From assembly GCA_963784425.1 (NCBI GenBank), contig CAWARM010000015.1, positions 124,001 through 188,000 on the forward strand: DNA of 64,000 bases. Reading direction: 5' to 3'. The position numbers were made by a program, and so were the translations under genes. Source of the stretch: SHZL01 sp963784425. GTDB taxonomy: Bacteria; Pseudomonadota; Gammaproteobacteria; Xanthomonadales; SZUA-36. Of this stretch, positions 55,308-64,000 are shown in pieces (the stretch's first letter is position 1; the number at the start of each line of letters is the position of its first letter). Below the pieces are notes generated by a model. The model made no database searches, was not told the origin of the DNA, and saw nothing but the letters and a program-made list of their open reading frames with translations.

Positions 55308-58300
55308 TCAGAGGCTCCCTTGATTCAGACTTTCGGCAATCGCTTCCTGGCCGGGCGGTTTATCGAATACCAGCAGGTACACCACGGGCACCAGTAGCAA
55401 CGTAAACAGTGTAGAGGCAATGACACCGAACATGATGGCCAGCGCCAACCCGCTGAACACCGGGTCCAGCGTGATGACCAGGTTGCCCAACATGGTAGTG
55501 CCCGCAGTCAGCAGGACAGGCCGCGTGCGCGCTGCACCAGCCCGCAACAGCGCTTCCTTCAGCGCCATTCCGCTGGCCCGCGCCTGGGTAATGAAATCAA
55601 TCAGGATCAGGGAGTTGCGTATGACGATGCCGGCCAGGGCAATCATCCCGATCATGGCCGTGGCGGTAAACAGGACCGGGTCCGGGGCATCGGCGATCAC
55701 GCGCTCTCCAAACAGGTTCATCAACCAGAACCCCGGCATGATGCCGATAATAGTCAGTGGTATCGATGACATGATGATCAGGGACAGGCTGGTCGAGGCG
55801 GTTTGGATCCGCAGCACAAAGAAAATAGCGACCAGGGCGAACACGAACGCCAGTCCCATGTCGCGAAAAACTTCCAGAGTAATGAGCCACTCACCCTCTC
55901 CGGACCACGTCACTGCAATACCTTGCGGCAAGGACCAGGCATCACCACCACCCGGGTTCAGGTAGCTGCGACTTTTCCACGGACGAATGCTGCCATCTTG
56001 CCTGGGCACCGCGTTCAGATCTGCACCCACATCCATGATGACCTCAGCCGGGGTGCGCCCCGAAATCTCAGCGCTTACATAAACCACCGGACGCAGATCC
56101 TTGCGATGGACCGCACGGTCGGCCCAGCCGGACTCGAACGTACCCAGCTCTCCCAAGGCCACCAGGGGCTGGGCCGCGCTGTCCAAACCTTTAGTGGAGC
56201 TTTCCTGCACGATGCCGGGCCGGGCCTTGACGTGGATGCGCAGAAAGTCGGTTTCTGAGGCCCGGTCGGCCCGGGGCATGCGTAACTCGATGGGCAGAGG
56301 TGCTGATTCGCGCGGAAGCTGCAGGTAGCCGGCAACCAGGCCTTCATTGGCCATGCCGAGCGTGGCGTTGATATCCTCTGTCGCCACACCGGACAAGGCG
56401 GCTTTCTGTTTATCGGTGACAAAGCGCAAGCGTTGCCTGGGCGCTTCCACCGTTGAATCCACTTCCACGACATGGGGTTCGCGCCGCAGCCGATCCATGA
56501 CTGCACCCGCAGCCTCTCGTTGTTGTTCGTAGGGCACCAGGGCATCGGCATAGATTTCCGCTACCAGCGTGGCCAGCACCGGTGGACCCGGCGGTACCTC
56601 GACCACTTTGATGCTCATGCCGTCACGCTGCAGGGGCGCAAGAAGTTGCCGCAGGCGCAGCACAATCGCATGGGATTGGTGGCTGCGCTCGACCTTGTCG
56701 ATCAGAGTGATTCGAAGGTCGGCCATGTTGGCGCCATAGCGTTGATAGTAGCGCCGCACCATACCGTTAAAATCAATGGGCGATGGCAGCCCGACAAATG
56801 CCGCCACGGCACTGATTTCCGGAAGTTGTCGCGCGATGGCGCTCACCTCCTGCGTAATGGCTGCGGTTCTCTCCAGGCTGCTGCTTTCGGGCATATCAAT
56901 GACGACCTGGATTTCATTCTTGTTATCAAAGGGCAAGAGCTTGAGCGGTACCAGTCGAAACACGGGCAAAACGGCTGCCGCCAGGAACAGGGCCAACACG
57001 CTCCAAAGGACCCACTTGAGCCTGCGTCGGCTGTGCAGGATCGGTCCCAGTACCCGCCGGTAAAGTCGCAACAGTCCCGTGTCTTTTTCCGTGTCATCTG
57101 CGGTGCTGGCTGTTGCCGGCCGAATCATCAGCTTGCTGGCCAGCCAGGGCGTGACCACGAACGCCACCAGGGTCGATACGGTGACGCTAACAGGCACATT
57201 AAATGCCATGGGAGCCATGTATGGTCCCATCATGCCGGTGATGAAACCCAGGGGAATGAAGGCCAGCACAATGGTCACCGTGGACATTACCAGCGGGGCC
57301 CGAATTTCCGTTATGGCCGCAACGATAAGGCTGTGGAAATTGCTGCCTTTGCGGCGCAAATAACGCTCGATGTTATCTACCCCGGTAATGGGATCATCGA
57401 CCAGCAGACCCAGCGACAGGATCAAGGCGAACAAGGTCACACGATTAATGGTGTAGCCAAAGGCCAGGTCCAGGGCGAGGGTAAATCCGTAACAAATCGG
57501 TACGGCCAGACTGACCACCAGCGCCTCGCGCACGCCCAGGAAGACACTGATGAACACCACCACCGTGATGATGGCCAGGGCCAGGCTGGAGCTCAGGTCA
57601 TTCACCTTTTCATTGGCCGTCTGTCCATAGTCGCGCAGCACCTCGACGCGCACTTCGGGCGGCAGCAGGCCGGACTGCAGCTCAGCGATTTTGGCGTGGA
57701 TGTCGCGCGCCACGCGCACAGCGTTACTGCCACGCTGCTTGGCAATGCTGAGCGTTACCATGGGATAGTCGTCCCTGGCGCTGCCGGACAAAGGATGCGC
57801 CGGCCCAAAGGTTAACCAACTGAAGTGGTCGGCTTCCGCCGGACCATCGACAATGGTCGCGACGTCCCGCAGGAACACCGGCAAACCATTGATCACGTTG
57901 ACCGGCAGACCTTCAAGGTCAGCTGTACTGCGCACAACATCACCGCTTTCCAGCGCAATGGATTCATTGCCGTAGGACCAGTCACCGGCGTTTTGCAGCA
58001 GGTTGGATAGCTGCAGGGCCCGGGCGACTTCAATGGCCGTGGTCTTGCGCGCAGCCATCGCTTCGGCGTCGAGCTCAATGCGGATCACGCGGGGACGCCC
58101 TCCGCTGATGCTGACTTCGCCTGTTTGGTCGACACCTTTGAGCACGGTCGAAAGTTCGTCGGCCATGCGCCTCAGTTCAAAGTCACCGTAGCGTGCCGGG
58201 TCGTCGCTCCAAAGCGCCAACAACAGTATCGGCACATCGTCGACTTCGACCGGCCGCACCAGCCACTCGGTAACTACGCCTGGAACCCGGTCCTGGTTGG

Positions 58301-58706
58301 AATACAGCTTGTTGTACGTGTTGAGGATGGACACTTCACGATCTTCACCAACAAAAAAGCGCAGCGTCACGGCCGACTTACCGGTGGAGCTTGAGGAGTA
58401 AATGTGTTCAAGCCCCGGAATCTGGGACAGAAGCTTTTCCACTGGCTCGGTAACCTGGCGTGCCACCTGGTCGGCGCTGAGTCCCGGCGCCGAGATCAGC
58501 ACATCGAGCATGGGTACAACGATCTGGGGCTCTTCCTCGCGCGGTGTATAGATCAATGCCAACGTGCCGGCCACCAGCGATGTCAGGAACAGGAACAGCG
58601 GAATGCCGCCTTGCAGTGACCTGGCAACCAGGCGATCGGTAAAATGTGTGTAGTGCTGAGTCAAGGGTAAAGACAATCCGCAGGCAGGAGGGCGCTTAAT
58701 GGGCAA
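55308..58706 (-). CDS. RND-family transporter permease of the sulfur island
   Basis: A 1132-residue pump, longer than AcrB types, with the TM4 motif GLLVDDPITGVDN keeping both proton-relay aspartates. TPREEEPQIVVPMLDVLISA and VTEPVEKLLSQIPGLEHIYS place it in the HAE1/CusA-like branch often found without known substrates. There is no ATG near: it begins with a TTG at 58706, the base next to the rhodanese stop, or a TTG 14 codons later. Rhodanese, pump and adaptor are thus tightly coupled. A sulfur compound as substrate is inference from the context. Confidence 0.9.
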   Translation of the reverse strand: MPIKRPPACGLSLPLTQHYTHFTDRLVARSLQGGIPLFLFLTSLVAGTLALIYTPREEEPQIVVPMLDVLISAPGLSADQVARQVTEPVEKLLSQIPGLEHIYSSSSTGKSAVTLRFFVGEDREVSILNTYNKLYSNQDRVPGVVTEWLVRPVEVDDVPILLLALWSDDPARYGDFELRRMADELSTVLKGVDQTGEVSISGGRPRVIRIELDAEAMAARKTTAIEVARALQLSNLLQNAGDWSYGNESIALESGDVVRSTADLEGLPVNVINGLPVFLRDVATIVDGPAEADHFSWLTFGPAHPLSGSARDDYPMVTLSIAKQRGSNAVRVARDIHAKIAELQSGLLPPEVRVEVLRDYGQTANEKVNDLSSSLALAIITVVVFISVFLGVREALVVSLAVPICYGFTLALDLAFGYTINRVTLFALILSLGLLVDDPITGVDNIERYLRRKGSNFHSLIVAAITEIRAPLVMSTVTIVLAFIPLGFITGMMGPYMAPMAFNVPVSVTVSTLVAFVVTPWLASKLMIRPATASTADDTEKDTGLLRLYRRVLGPILHSRRRLKWVLWSVLALFLAAAVLPVFRLVPLKLLPFDNKNEIQVVIDMPESSSLERTAAITQEVSAIARQLPEISAVAAFVGLPSPIDFNGMVRRYYQRYGANMADLRITLIDKVERSHQSHAIVLRLRQLLAPLQRDGMSIKVVEVPPGPPVLATLVAEIYADALVPYEQQREAAGAVMDRLRREPHVVEVDSTVEAPRQRLRFVTDKQKAALSGVATEDINATLGMANEGLVAGYLQLPRESAPLPIELRMPRADRASETDFLRIHVKARPGIVQESSTKGLDSAAQPLVALGELGTFESGWADRAVHRKDLRPVVYVSAEISGRTPAEVIMDVGADLNAVPRQDGSIRPWKSRSYLNPGGGDAWSLPQGIAVTWSGEGEWLITLEVFRDMGLAFVFALVAIFFVLRIQTASTSLSLIIMSSIPLTIIGIMPGFWLMNLFGERVIADAPDPVLFTATAMIGMIALAGIVIRNSLILIDFITQARASGMALKEALLRAGAARTRPVLLTAGTTMLGNLVITLDPVFSGLALAIMFGVIASTLFTLLLVPVVYLLVFDKPPGQEAIAESLNQGSL

Positions 58707-59057
58707 TTACTGTTTTGGGGCAGCCGGAGTTTTTTCAGCTTCCGCTAGCGCGGCTTCCAGCCCGCCGACATTCACCACCCCGGTGTAGCCCAGTGCATCC
58801 AGGGAAGCTTTGGCAATGCCCGATCTTCGTCCGGTGCGGCAATACAGATAAATCACGGAATCCTTTTCCAGGCGCAGGCCGGCAATCCCGGCATCGATTT
58901 CTTCATAGGGAATGTTCACCGCCCCCTCGACATGCTGCTGCTTGAATTCATCGGCGCTGCGTACGTCGATCCAGGTAATTTCTCCCGCGAGCGCGATGCT
59001 TGTTACAACGGCGGCCAGCGCTAGCGAAACAGTGCTAAGCAGTTTTTTGAACTTCAT
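58707..59057 (-). CDS. Periplasmic rhodanese-like sulfurtransferase
   Basis: A 116-residue single-domain rhodanese with a signal peptide (MKFKKLLSTVSLALAAVVTS, cleavage near ALA-G). The active-site loop is YCRTGRRSG with catalytic Cys73. It resembles PspE. It handles sulfane sulfur in the periplasm, and its stop codon abuts the start of the RND gene. Confidence 0.9.
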   Translation of the reverse strand: MKFKKLLSTVSLALAAVVTSIALAGEITWIDVRSADEFKQQHVEGAVNIPYEEIDAGIAGLRLEKDSVIYLYCRTGRRSGIAKASLDALGYTGVVNVGGLEAALAEAEKTPAAPKQ

Positions 59058-59094
59058 GGCTCATTCTCCCAAAGCCTGGATTAAATAAACATTT

Positions 59095-59121
59095 TCTAAT
59101 GTATAGTACTCTAATATAACC
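59095..59121. repeat. Direct repeat TCTAATRTA in divergent promoter region
   Basis: TCTAATGTATAG (59095-59106) and TCTAATATAACC (59110-59121) are 15 nt apart in the 100-bp AT-rich gap between the rhodanese operon and the yeiH-like gene. They could be operator half-sites or overlapping -10 elements. Regulator unknown; the BigR-like protein is the obvious candidate. Confidence 0.4.
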
Positions 59122-59157
59122 GGCCATGGGAAAGGCCATGTTGAGGATAGATGCTTG

Positions 59158-60213
59158 ATGAACATTATTCCCGGATTGATTCTGGCGCTGATGCTGGCAC
59201 TCGGAGGGGGCTACCTCGCAGACCTGGTCGGCGTGAGCTGGATGGGCCTGCCCAAAAGCCCCATCAGCCCCATCATGATGGCCATCCTGTTGGGCATCCT
59301 GGTGCGCAACACGCTGGGCCTGTGGCAACTGTTTGAACCCGGCGTGCGATTCTGCCTGGAGCGCATTCTGCGGCTGGGCATTGTGTTGCTGGGCATTCGG
59401 CTCAGTCTGGGTAAGGTTGGGGAAATTGGCCTCAAGGCCCTGCCGGTGGTGATCGTGTGCGTGACGGTTGCGCTGCTGGTGGTCACATGGTTGAGCCGTC
59501 GGCTTGGCCTGCCAGGGCGCCTGGGCACCCTCATCGCGGCCGGCACGGCGATCTGCGGGGCAACAGCGATTGTCGCCCTGTCACCCGGCATTAACGCCAA
59601 AGATGATGAAACCGCTTATGCAGTAGCCTGCATCGCCCTGTTTGGCATCCTCGCAATGCTCACTTACCCGTTCGCAGCATACTGGCTGTTTGCCGGCGAT
59701 GCATTTCGCGCCGGCCTGTTCCTGGGCACATCCGTGCATGATACCTCGCAGGTCGCAGGAGCTGGCCTGGTATACCAGGACTACTTCGGTGATGCGGCCG
59801 TACTCAACGTGGCGACGGTGACCAAACTGGTGCGCAACCTGGGCATGCTGATCGTCATACCCTTGCTCAGCATCCTGTATCACCGCAAGTCCGGTACAGA
59901 TGAAACCCGCCCCAGCCTGTGGTCCATGGTGCCGCTGTTCGTTATTGGCTTTGCGCTGATGAGCCTGCTGCGCACCGTGGGCGACATGGGTGAGCGCCCT
60001 TTCGGCTTGCTGGATCCAGCCACCTGGCAATCCGTGGTTTCCATTAGCACGCAGACCGCGGAATACTGCCTGAGAATCGCCATGGCGGCCGTCGGTCTTG
60101 GCACCGGCCTGGCCAGCCTCAAAGCGATCGGCGTCAAGCCTCTGGTTGTCGGTTTGTTTTCAGCGGTGCTGGTAGGCGGCGTAAGCTACACTCTGATTTC
60201 GCTGCTCTACTAG
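59158..60213 (+). CDS. YeiH-family (UPF0324) membrane protein, putative sulfate exporter
   Basis: A 351-residue protein with about ten membrane helices from the ATG at 59158 (GAGGA upstream). LGILVRNTLGLW, RLGIVLLGIRLSLGKVG, AAGTAICGATAIVALSPGIN, GTSVHDTSQVAGAG and NVATVTKLVRN are conserved family segments. Members are called putative sulfate exporters; the function is not proven. Divergent from the rhodanese operon. Confidence 0.9.
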   Translation: MNIIPGLILALMLALGGGYLADLVGVSWMGLPKSPISPIMMAILLGILVRNTLGLWQLFEPGVRFCLERILRLGIVLLGIRLSLGKVGEIGLKALPVVIVCVTVALLVVTWLSRRLGLPGRLGTLIAAGTAICGATAIVALSPGINAKDDETAYAVACIALFGILAMLTYPFAAYWLFAGDAFRAGLFLGTSVHDTSQVAGAGLVYQDYFGDAAVLNVATVTKLVRNLGMLIVIPLLSILYHRKSGTDETRPSLWSMVPLFVIGFALMSLLRTVGDMGERPFGLLDPATWQSVVSISTQTAEYCLRIAMAAVGLGTGLASLKAIGVKPLVVGLFSAVLVGGVSYTLISLLY

Positions 60214-60241
60214 GCCCTGAATCCACCGGAGTCCGGTCACG

Positions 60242-60850
60242 ATGGCATACATTACGGTAATTGAGCCCGCTGCGGCTGAGGGCAAACTGGCAGAATTGTT
60301 TCAGCGGGTGCGGGCTCCCAATGGCCAGGTTGACAATGTGTTACAGATTCACAGCCTGCGGCCGCACACGATGCAAGGCCACATGGCTTTGTACAAGGCC
60401 GTTCTGCATCACTCCGGCAACCGCCTGCCAAAATGGCTTCTCGAGTCCGTGGGTGTGCTGGTCAGCATGCTCAACGGCTGTGGCTACTGCGCACGCCATC
60501 ACAGCGAGGGCTTGAAGCGCTTGCTGAAGTCCGAACCGGGTCGCTACGAGGCGTATCTTGAGCAGTTGCAATCCGCAGAACCTGGGCCACCCTTCACTGC
60601 GGCACAAAGTGCGGCGCTTAACTACGCGCGCAAGTTAACCCTGTCGCCTGGGGATATTGTGCAACAGGATATTGACGCCCTGCGGGGCGCTGGGATCAGT
60701 GATGGTGAAATCCTCGAAATCAACCAGGTGGCGAGCTACTTCGCCTACGCCAATCGCACGGTGGCCGGCCTGGGCGTAAACACAGCGGGTGAGCAACTCG
60801 GTCTGTCGCCGCAGGACGCGGCGGACCCGGGGGATTGGCACCACTCCTGA
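60242..60850 (+). CDS. AhpD-like peroxidase-related protein (CMD family)
   Basis: A 202-residue carboxymuconolactone decarboxylase-family protein. The redox motif is NGCGYCARHH with Cys80 and Cys83 and His87, plus Glu68, the AhpD-type arrangement. ISDGEILEINQVASYFAYAN is the family C-terminal motif. It starts 28 nt after the YeiH-like gene and probably reduces peroxides or persulfides. Confidence 0.87.
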   Translation: MAYITVIEPAAAEGKLAELFQRVRAPNGQVDNVLQIHSLRPHTMQGHMALYKAVLHHSGNRLPKWLLESVGVLVSMLNGCGYCARHHSEGLKRLLKSEPGRYEAYLEQLQSAEPGPPFTAAQSAALNYARKLTLSPGDIVQQDIDALRGAGISDGEILEINQVASYFAYANRTVAGLGVNTAGEQLGLSPQDAADPGDWHHS

Positions 60851-60870
60851 GGTCTCTCACTCCCGCAGTT

Positions 60871-61098
60871 TCAGGCGGGCTTTCGCAAAAGGAAGCGATA
60901 AACGCCGCCTTCTTCGCTGTGTTCCACCAGCTCATTTCCGGTGATGCGGCAAAACGCCTGAAAATCGGCCACGGCTCCAGGATCGGTCGCGAGTATTTCC
61001 AGGGTGCCGCCGGACAGCACGTCTTTCAGTGCTTTCTTGGCCTTGAGGATGGGCAGCGGGCAATTGAGCCCTCTTGCGTCCAGTAAATGATCAGCCAT
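60871..61098 (-). CDS. TusA-family sulfur carrier protein
   Basis: A 75-residue sulfur carrier with the diagnostic LNCPLPILKAKKAL, catalytic Cys13 in the CPxP motif. It passes sulfane sulfur between desulfurases and acceptors in the cytoplasm. Convergent with the CMD-family gene and 17 nt downstream of dsrE2 on the same strand. Confidence 0.93.
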   Translation of the reverse strand: MADHLLDARGLNCPLPILKAKKALKDVLSGGTLEILATDPGAVADFQAFCRITGNELVEHSEEGGVYRFLLRKPA

Positions 61099-61115
61099 GG
61101 TCTTTATCCTAGGGT

Positions 61116-61619
61116 CTAGATAAACAGATTGATATCCGACCGGGCGGCCACCTCGATATACGTAGCTGCGCCACCGAGTTCCGGCCCATCAATCATGTCA
61201 GCGAGCGTGTATTCAAACAAATCCATCGTCATCTGGCAGGCAATGAGGCGGACATCGGCCTCGACTGCCAGTTGGCGCAAGTCCTGGATGCTGGCCACAC
61301 CTTTTTTCTTCATCAGGCTTTTCATCAGCGTGGTCGCGGCCCGGTCAACGCCCGGAATCATCGATACCACGTTCGGCATGCCCATATGGGCGCCCATCAT
61401 GGGCATTTTCATGGCCGGGTTACCCAAAGATGAAAGCTGGGGATCAAGGTCCTTCAGCAGCAAGGGTAAGCCGTAGAAAGTGAAAAACATGGTGACATCC
61501 AGCCCCATGGCTGCAGCCGTGGTGGCCAGGATGAACGGGGGATAAGCCCAGTCCAGCGTGCCCTTGGTGACAATGAGGCTCATGCTTTTGGCGCCGCTTG
61601 CGCTAACTTCGTTTGCCAT
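61116..61619 (-). CDS. DsrE2-like protein (DsrE/F family)
   Basis: A 167-residue protein starting in KSMSLIVTKGTLDWAYPPFI, with MKMPMMGAHMGMPNVVSMIP and the conserved Cys128 in LIACQMTMDLFEYTL. It belongs to the DsrE2 group, which relays sulfane sulfur with TusA and rhodanese. Placed between tusA and the class V aminotransferase on one strand. Confidence 0.9.
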   Translation of the reverse strand: MANEVSASGAKSMSLIVTKGTLDWAYPPFILATTAAAMGLDVTMFFTFYGLPLLLKDLDPQLSSLGNPAMKMPMMGAHMGMPNVVSMIPGVDRAATTLMKSLMKKKGVASIQDLRQLAVEADVRLIACQMTMDLFEYTLADMIDGPELGGAATYIEVAARSDINLFI

Positions 61620-61655
61620 GTTGTTGCTCCATGTCCCTTGGGAATCTGCGGATCA

Positions 61656-63404
61656 TTATCGGGAGTCGCAGGCTTGCAGCACCGTGAAAAACTTCAACTG
61701 ATCCAGTTCAGGCTCCAGCACCATCTCCGGCCGCGGTTCCTGCTTGGCCAGCGCGGCTGCCAGTTCCTGTGCTTCTTTCAGGAATTGCGCATAGTGGCGT
61801 CCCCTTTCGGCCGCGCTGAGCGCGGTTGGCTTCGGGCCGCAGCATTCCAGCGCGGCATCCAGTGAGAACGGCTCGAGGCATACGCAGTCGCGTTTATGCA
61901 GCCAGGTGCCGGTGCACAGGTCGAAATCATATTCGCGCAGGAACTGGTGCCCGTGCGCGGCGACAAACTCCACCGCATCCATGATGAACCCCACTTCACT
62001 ATCATCCATTACGTAATGCAGGCTGATACGGCACCAGCCCGGCTTAATGCCGAAAAACCCCCTGGTGATCCATTTGCGATACAGCTCGGACTGTTCCAGG
62101 CCAATGCCCAGCAGGCGGTGCCCGTAAGGGCCGGCACAGGAACAGCCGGCCCGGGACTGTATGCCGAACAGGTCATTGAGCAGGGTTGTGACGAACTTCG
62201 GGTGCAGATACCTACCGCGGTGATCTCTCAGGTTGAACGAAATAATACTGACGCGAAGATCCGGGTCTGGGTTGCCCAGTATCTCGATATCCGGGTTGGC
62301 CTGCCAGCGCGCAAACACGCGGTGCAACAATTCCCTCTCACGTCGTTCGATGGCCGCAACACCAATCCGGTCCTTGATTTCAAAAGCCAGTCCGGCCTTG
62401 AGGATTTGCAGCACCCCGGGAGTGCCGGGTTTCTCGCGCTCCTCGATATCACGGATGAAATCCTGGCTGGTGGGCCCTACGTAATCGACGGTTCCACCCG
62501 CACTGACACTGGGCGGCAACTCGCTGTGATACAGGCTCTCGTTAAATACCAGCACACCGGTTGAACCGGGGCCGCCGAGAAACTTGTGGGGCGAAATGAA
62601 GACCGCATCCAGTGCGGCATCGCCCGCGTAACGACCCGGCGCGGGGTTCATGTTGATCTCGACGTACGGAGCGCTGGCCGCATAGTCAAAGCAGGCTATG
62701 GCGCCGTAGCGATGCAGCAGCGCAGCAACTTCATGCACGGGTGCGCGCATACCCGTCACATTCGATGCGGCGGAAAAGGAACCGATGCGCTTGCGCCCCT
62801 GGTAGGCCGGCTCCTGCAACAGTTCTTCAAGATGCCCAAGGTCGATATTGCCGGCATCACTCAGCCTCACTTCAACCACGGATGCGAGACCTTCCCGCCA
62901 GGATATTTCGTTGGAATGGTGCTCGTAAGGCCCAACGAAGACCACCGGTTGATGGGTGCAGACATAGTCCTCGAAGTTTTTCCTGGCGTCGCTGCCCAAA
63001 GCTCCTTCCAGCAGCTGGCCCAAGGTCAAACGGGTCGCCGGTGGCAGCATCACGCCAATGATTTGCTGGAATTTGTCGATGGCGCCGGTGGCGCCACTGC
63101 CTACCGGCACAATGCGGCCTTTGGGTCCGGCATTTACCGATCTCTTGATGGCGCTCTGCGCTTCCTCCAGCAGGTGGGTCATGGAGCGGCCACTGATGTC
63201 ATCTTCCGTGTGCGAATTGGCGTAGATGCGCTGCAGGTTTTGCAGGTAACGCTCGACCAGCGTGAGGCAGCGGCCCGATGCGGTGTAGTCGGCATACACC
63301 ATCAGGCGCTCGCCGTAAGGCGTCGTTACTGGTGCATCGGCACCGACCACCTGGTTGCGCAAGAATTCAAACGTCAGTGGTGGCATCAGGCTCATAGACC
63401 CCAT
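61656..63404 (-). CDS. Class V aminotransferase, cysteine desulfurase-like
   Basis: A 582-residue PLP enzyme from the ATG at 63404; an earlier in-frame start at 63584 would add 60 residues unlike the family. The PLP lysine is Lys274 in SPHKFLGGPGSTG, and a cysteine pair stands in SRAGCSCAGPYGH (421 and 423), the place of the catalytic Cys in SufS/IscS-type desulfurases. An insert (about 320-400) and a Cys-rich C-terminal tail (CVCLEPFS, LECCGP) exceed normal desulfurase length (about 400). It is probably the sulfur donor for DsrE2/TusA; activity unproven. Confidence 0.8.
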   Translation of the reverse strand: MGSMSLMPPLTFEFLRNQVVGADAPVTTPYGERLMVYADYTASGRCLTLVERYLQNLQRIYANSHTEDDISGRSMTHLLEEAQSAIKRSVNAGPKGRIVPVGSGATGAIDKFQQIIGVMLPPATRLTLGQLLEGALGSDARKNFEDYVCTHQPVVFVGPYEHHSNEISWREGLASVVEVRLSDAGNIDLGHLEELLQEPAYQGRKRIGSFSAASNVTGMRAPVHEVAALLHRYGAIACFDYAASAPYVEINMNPAPGRYAGDAALDAVFISPHKFLGGPGSTGVLVFNESLYHSELPPSVSAGGTVDYVGPTSQDFIRDIEEREKPGTPGVLQILKAGLAFEIKDRIGVAAIERRERELLHRVFARWQANPDIEILGNPDPDLRVSIISFNLRDHRGRYLHPKFVTTLLNDLFGIQSRAGCSCAGPYGHRLLGIGLEQSELYRKWITRGFFGIKPGWCRISLHYVMDDSEVGFIMDAVEFVAAHGHQFLREYDFDLCTGTWLHKRDCVCLEPFSLDAALECCGPKPTALSAAERGRHYAQFLKEAQELAAALAKQEPRPEMVLEPELDQLKFFTVLQACDSR

Positions 63405-63549
63405 TCTAACCGCCTTCGGCGCCAAAGACTCAGCCGCGCATGTCCCGTGCGCATTGACATTTCCTTGCGGAGACGCCAGTTTGTAGCAATGCATTTGTAC
63501 TAAAAGCCATAGTCTTCTAACCGATAGCGATAATTCGCGGGATTCCATC

Positions 63550-64000
63550 ATGCTGGACAAAATCAAGACCCCATTGAAACTCAAAAACCCCGATCTGCTG
63601 CGCGAGCAGTCTTATATCAATGGTGAATGGGCTTCTGCAGCCGATAAGGGCACTTTTGCCGTAACCAATCCGGCCGATGGCAGCCTGCTGGCCAACGTGG
63701 CCCAGCTCGGTGTTGCCGAAACCCGGCAGGCCATAGCCGCCGCCAGTGCCGCCTGGCCGGCGTGGCGCAAGCGCACGGCCAAGGACCGGGCGGCCATTTT
63801 ACGCCGCTGGTACGAACTGATCCTCGCCAACAAGGACGACCTGGCCGTGCTGATGACCGCCGAACAGGGCAAACCACTGGCTGAATCCGCCGGTGAAGTC
63901 ATGTACGGCGCCTCGTTCATCGAGTGGTTTGCCGAGGAAGGCAAGCGCATTTACGGCGACATGATACCCACCCACCTGCCCGACCGGCGCATCATGGTGA
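63550..64000 (+). CDS. gabD: Succinate-semialdehyde dehydrogenase, 5' part
   Basis: The first 150 codons of an aldehyde dehydrogenase: LLREQSYINGEWASAADKGT, ANPADGSLLANVAQLG-like TNPADGSLLANVAQLG, then AWPAWRKRTAKDRAAILRRW and TAEQGKPLAES, typical of GabD. The Cys and Glu of the active site lie beyond the window. It is divergent from the aminotransferase gene. Confidence 0.88.
   Translation, partial: MLDKIKTPLKLKNPDLLREQSYINGEWASAADKGTFAVTNPADGSLLANVAQLGVAETRQAIAAASAAWPAWRKRTAKDRAAILRRWYELILANKDDLAVLMTAEQGKPLAESAGEVMYGASFIEWFAEEGKRIYGDMIPTHLPDRRIMV

Noticed and set aside
56472..57815. Long open frame on the plus strand opposite the RND permease
   Set aside because: His/Gln-rich antisense shadow of a conserved coding region.
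1..64000. CRISPR arrays, insertion sequences, tRNA or rRNA genes
   Set aside because: No regular spaced repeats, no transposase-like frame with terminal repeats and no tRNA-like cloverleaf were seen.

Overview
The window looks like a chromosomal piece of a GC-rich gammaproteobacterium and probably contains its replication origin. The evidence is the block dnaA-dnaN-recF-gyrB next to rpmH-rnpA-yidC-mnmE, together with glyQS, cmoAB, thiC, waaA, an LpxL-type acyltransferase and TolC. The order glyQ, glyS, a HAD-like gene, gyrB, recF, dnaN, dnaA, rpmH matches the Pseudomonas-type origin region as I remember it. Secreted proteins ending in GFE suggest a Xanthomonadales-like or marine-sediment lineage; that is a guess. 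I saw no tRNA, rRNA, CRISPR array or transposase.

Layout. 1-7.0 kb (minus): an apparent operon of RND adaptor, RND pump and one open frame that fuses a sodium:neurotransmitter-symporter transporter to a CocE/NonD serine hydrolase and runs off the left edge. 7.2-12.9 kb (plus): a secreted TolB-propeller/CehA-McbA metallohydrolase, an overlapping M16 peptidase and a DUF3574 lipoprotein. 12.9-22.7 kb: several genes interrupted by single-base frameshifts (a secreted repeat protein, a beta-helix protein, the leader of an M1 aminopeptidase lipoprotein, and glnE), around an intact orphan sarcosine oxidase beta subunit gene. This is either decay or a stretch of poor sequence. 22.8-30 kb: zinc-finger protein, glycosyltransferase, O-antigen ligase-like protein, LpxL-type acyltransferase, WaaA, TolC and a protein-isoaspartate methyltransferase homologue. 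30-35.5 kb: thiC, an ECF sigma factor with a DUF3379 partner, DUF2333, a small lipoprotein and an amidase. 35.5-38.8 kb: cmoAB, then an SPFH/NfeD pair. 38.8-52.9 kb: glyQS, a HAD-like protein without catalytic aspartates, and the replication and ribosomal origin block. 52.9-63.4 kb: a sulfur gene island. 63.5 kb to the end: the start of a succinate-semialdehyde dehydrogenase.

The sulfur island is the most coherent candidate system. It has a BigR/SqrR-like ArsR repressor with the diagnostic cysteine spacing, a divergent persulfide dioxygenase-like enzyme, a periplasmic rhodanese abutting an RND pump and its adaptor, a YeiH-family membrane protein, an AhpD-like protein, TusA, DsrE2 and a class V aminotransferase that may be a cysteine-desulfurase relative. 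Together they look like sensing, oxidation, trafficking and export of sulfane sulfur. An RND pump in such a set, and the transporter-hydrolase fusion at the left edge, are the two features I would follow first.

The probable oriC lies between dnaN and dnaA. On the minus strand it shows, in order, a DnaA box, a short GC-rich spacer, DnaA-trio-like triplets and an AT-rich stretch, the same layout as in Bacillus subtilis. All calls come from reading the sequence; no database search was run.
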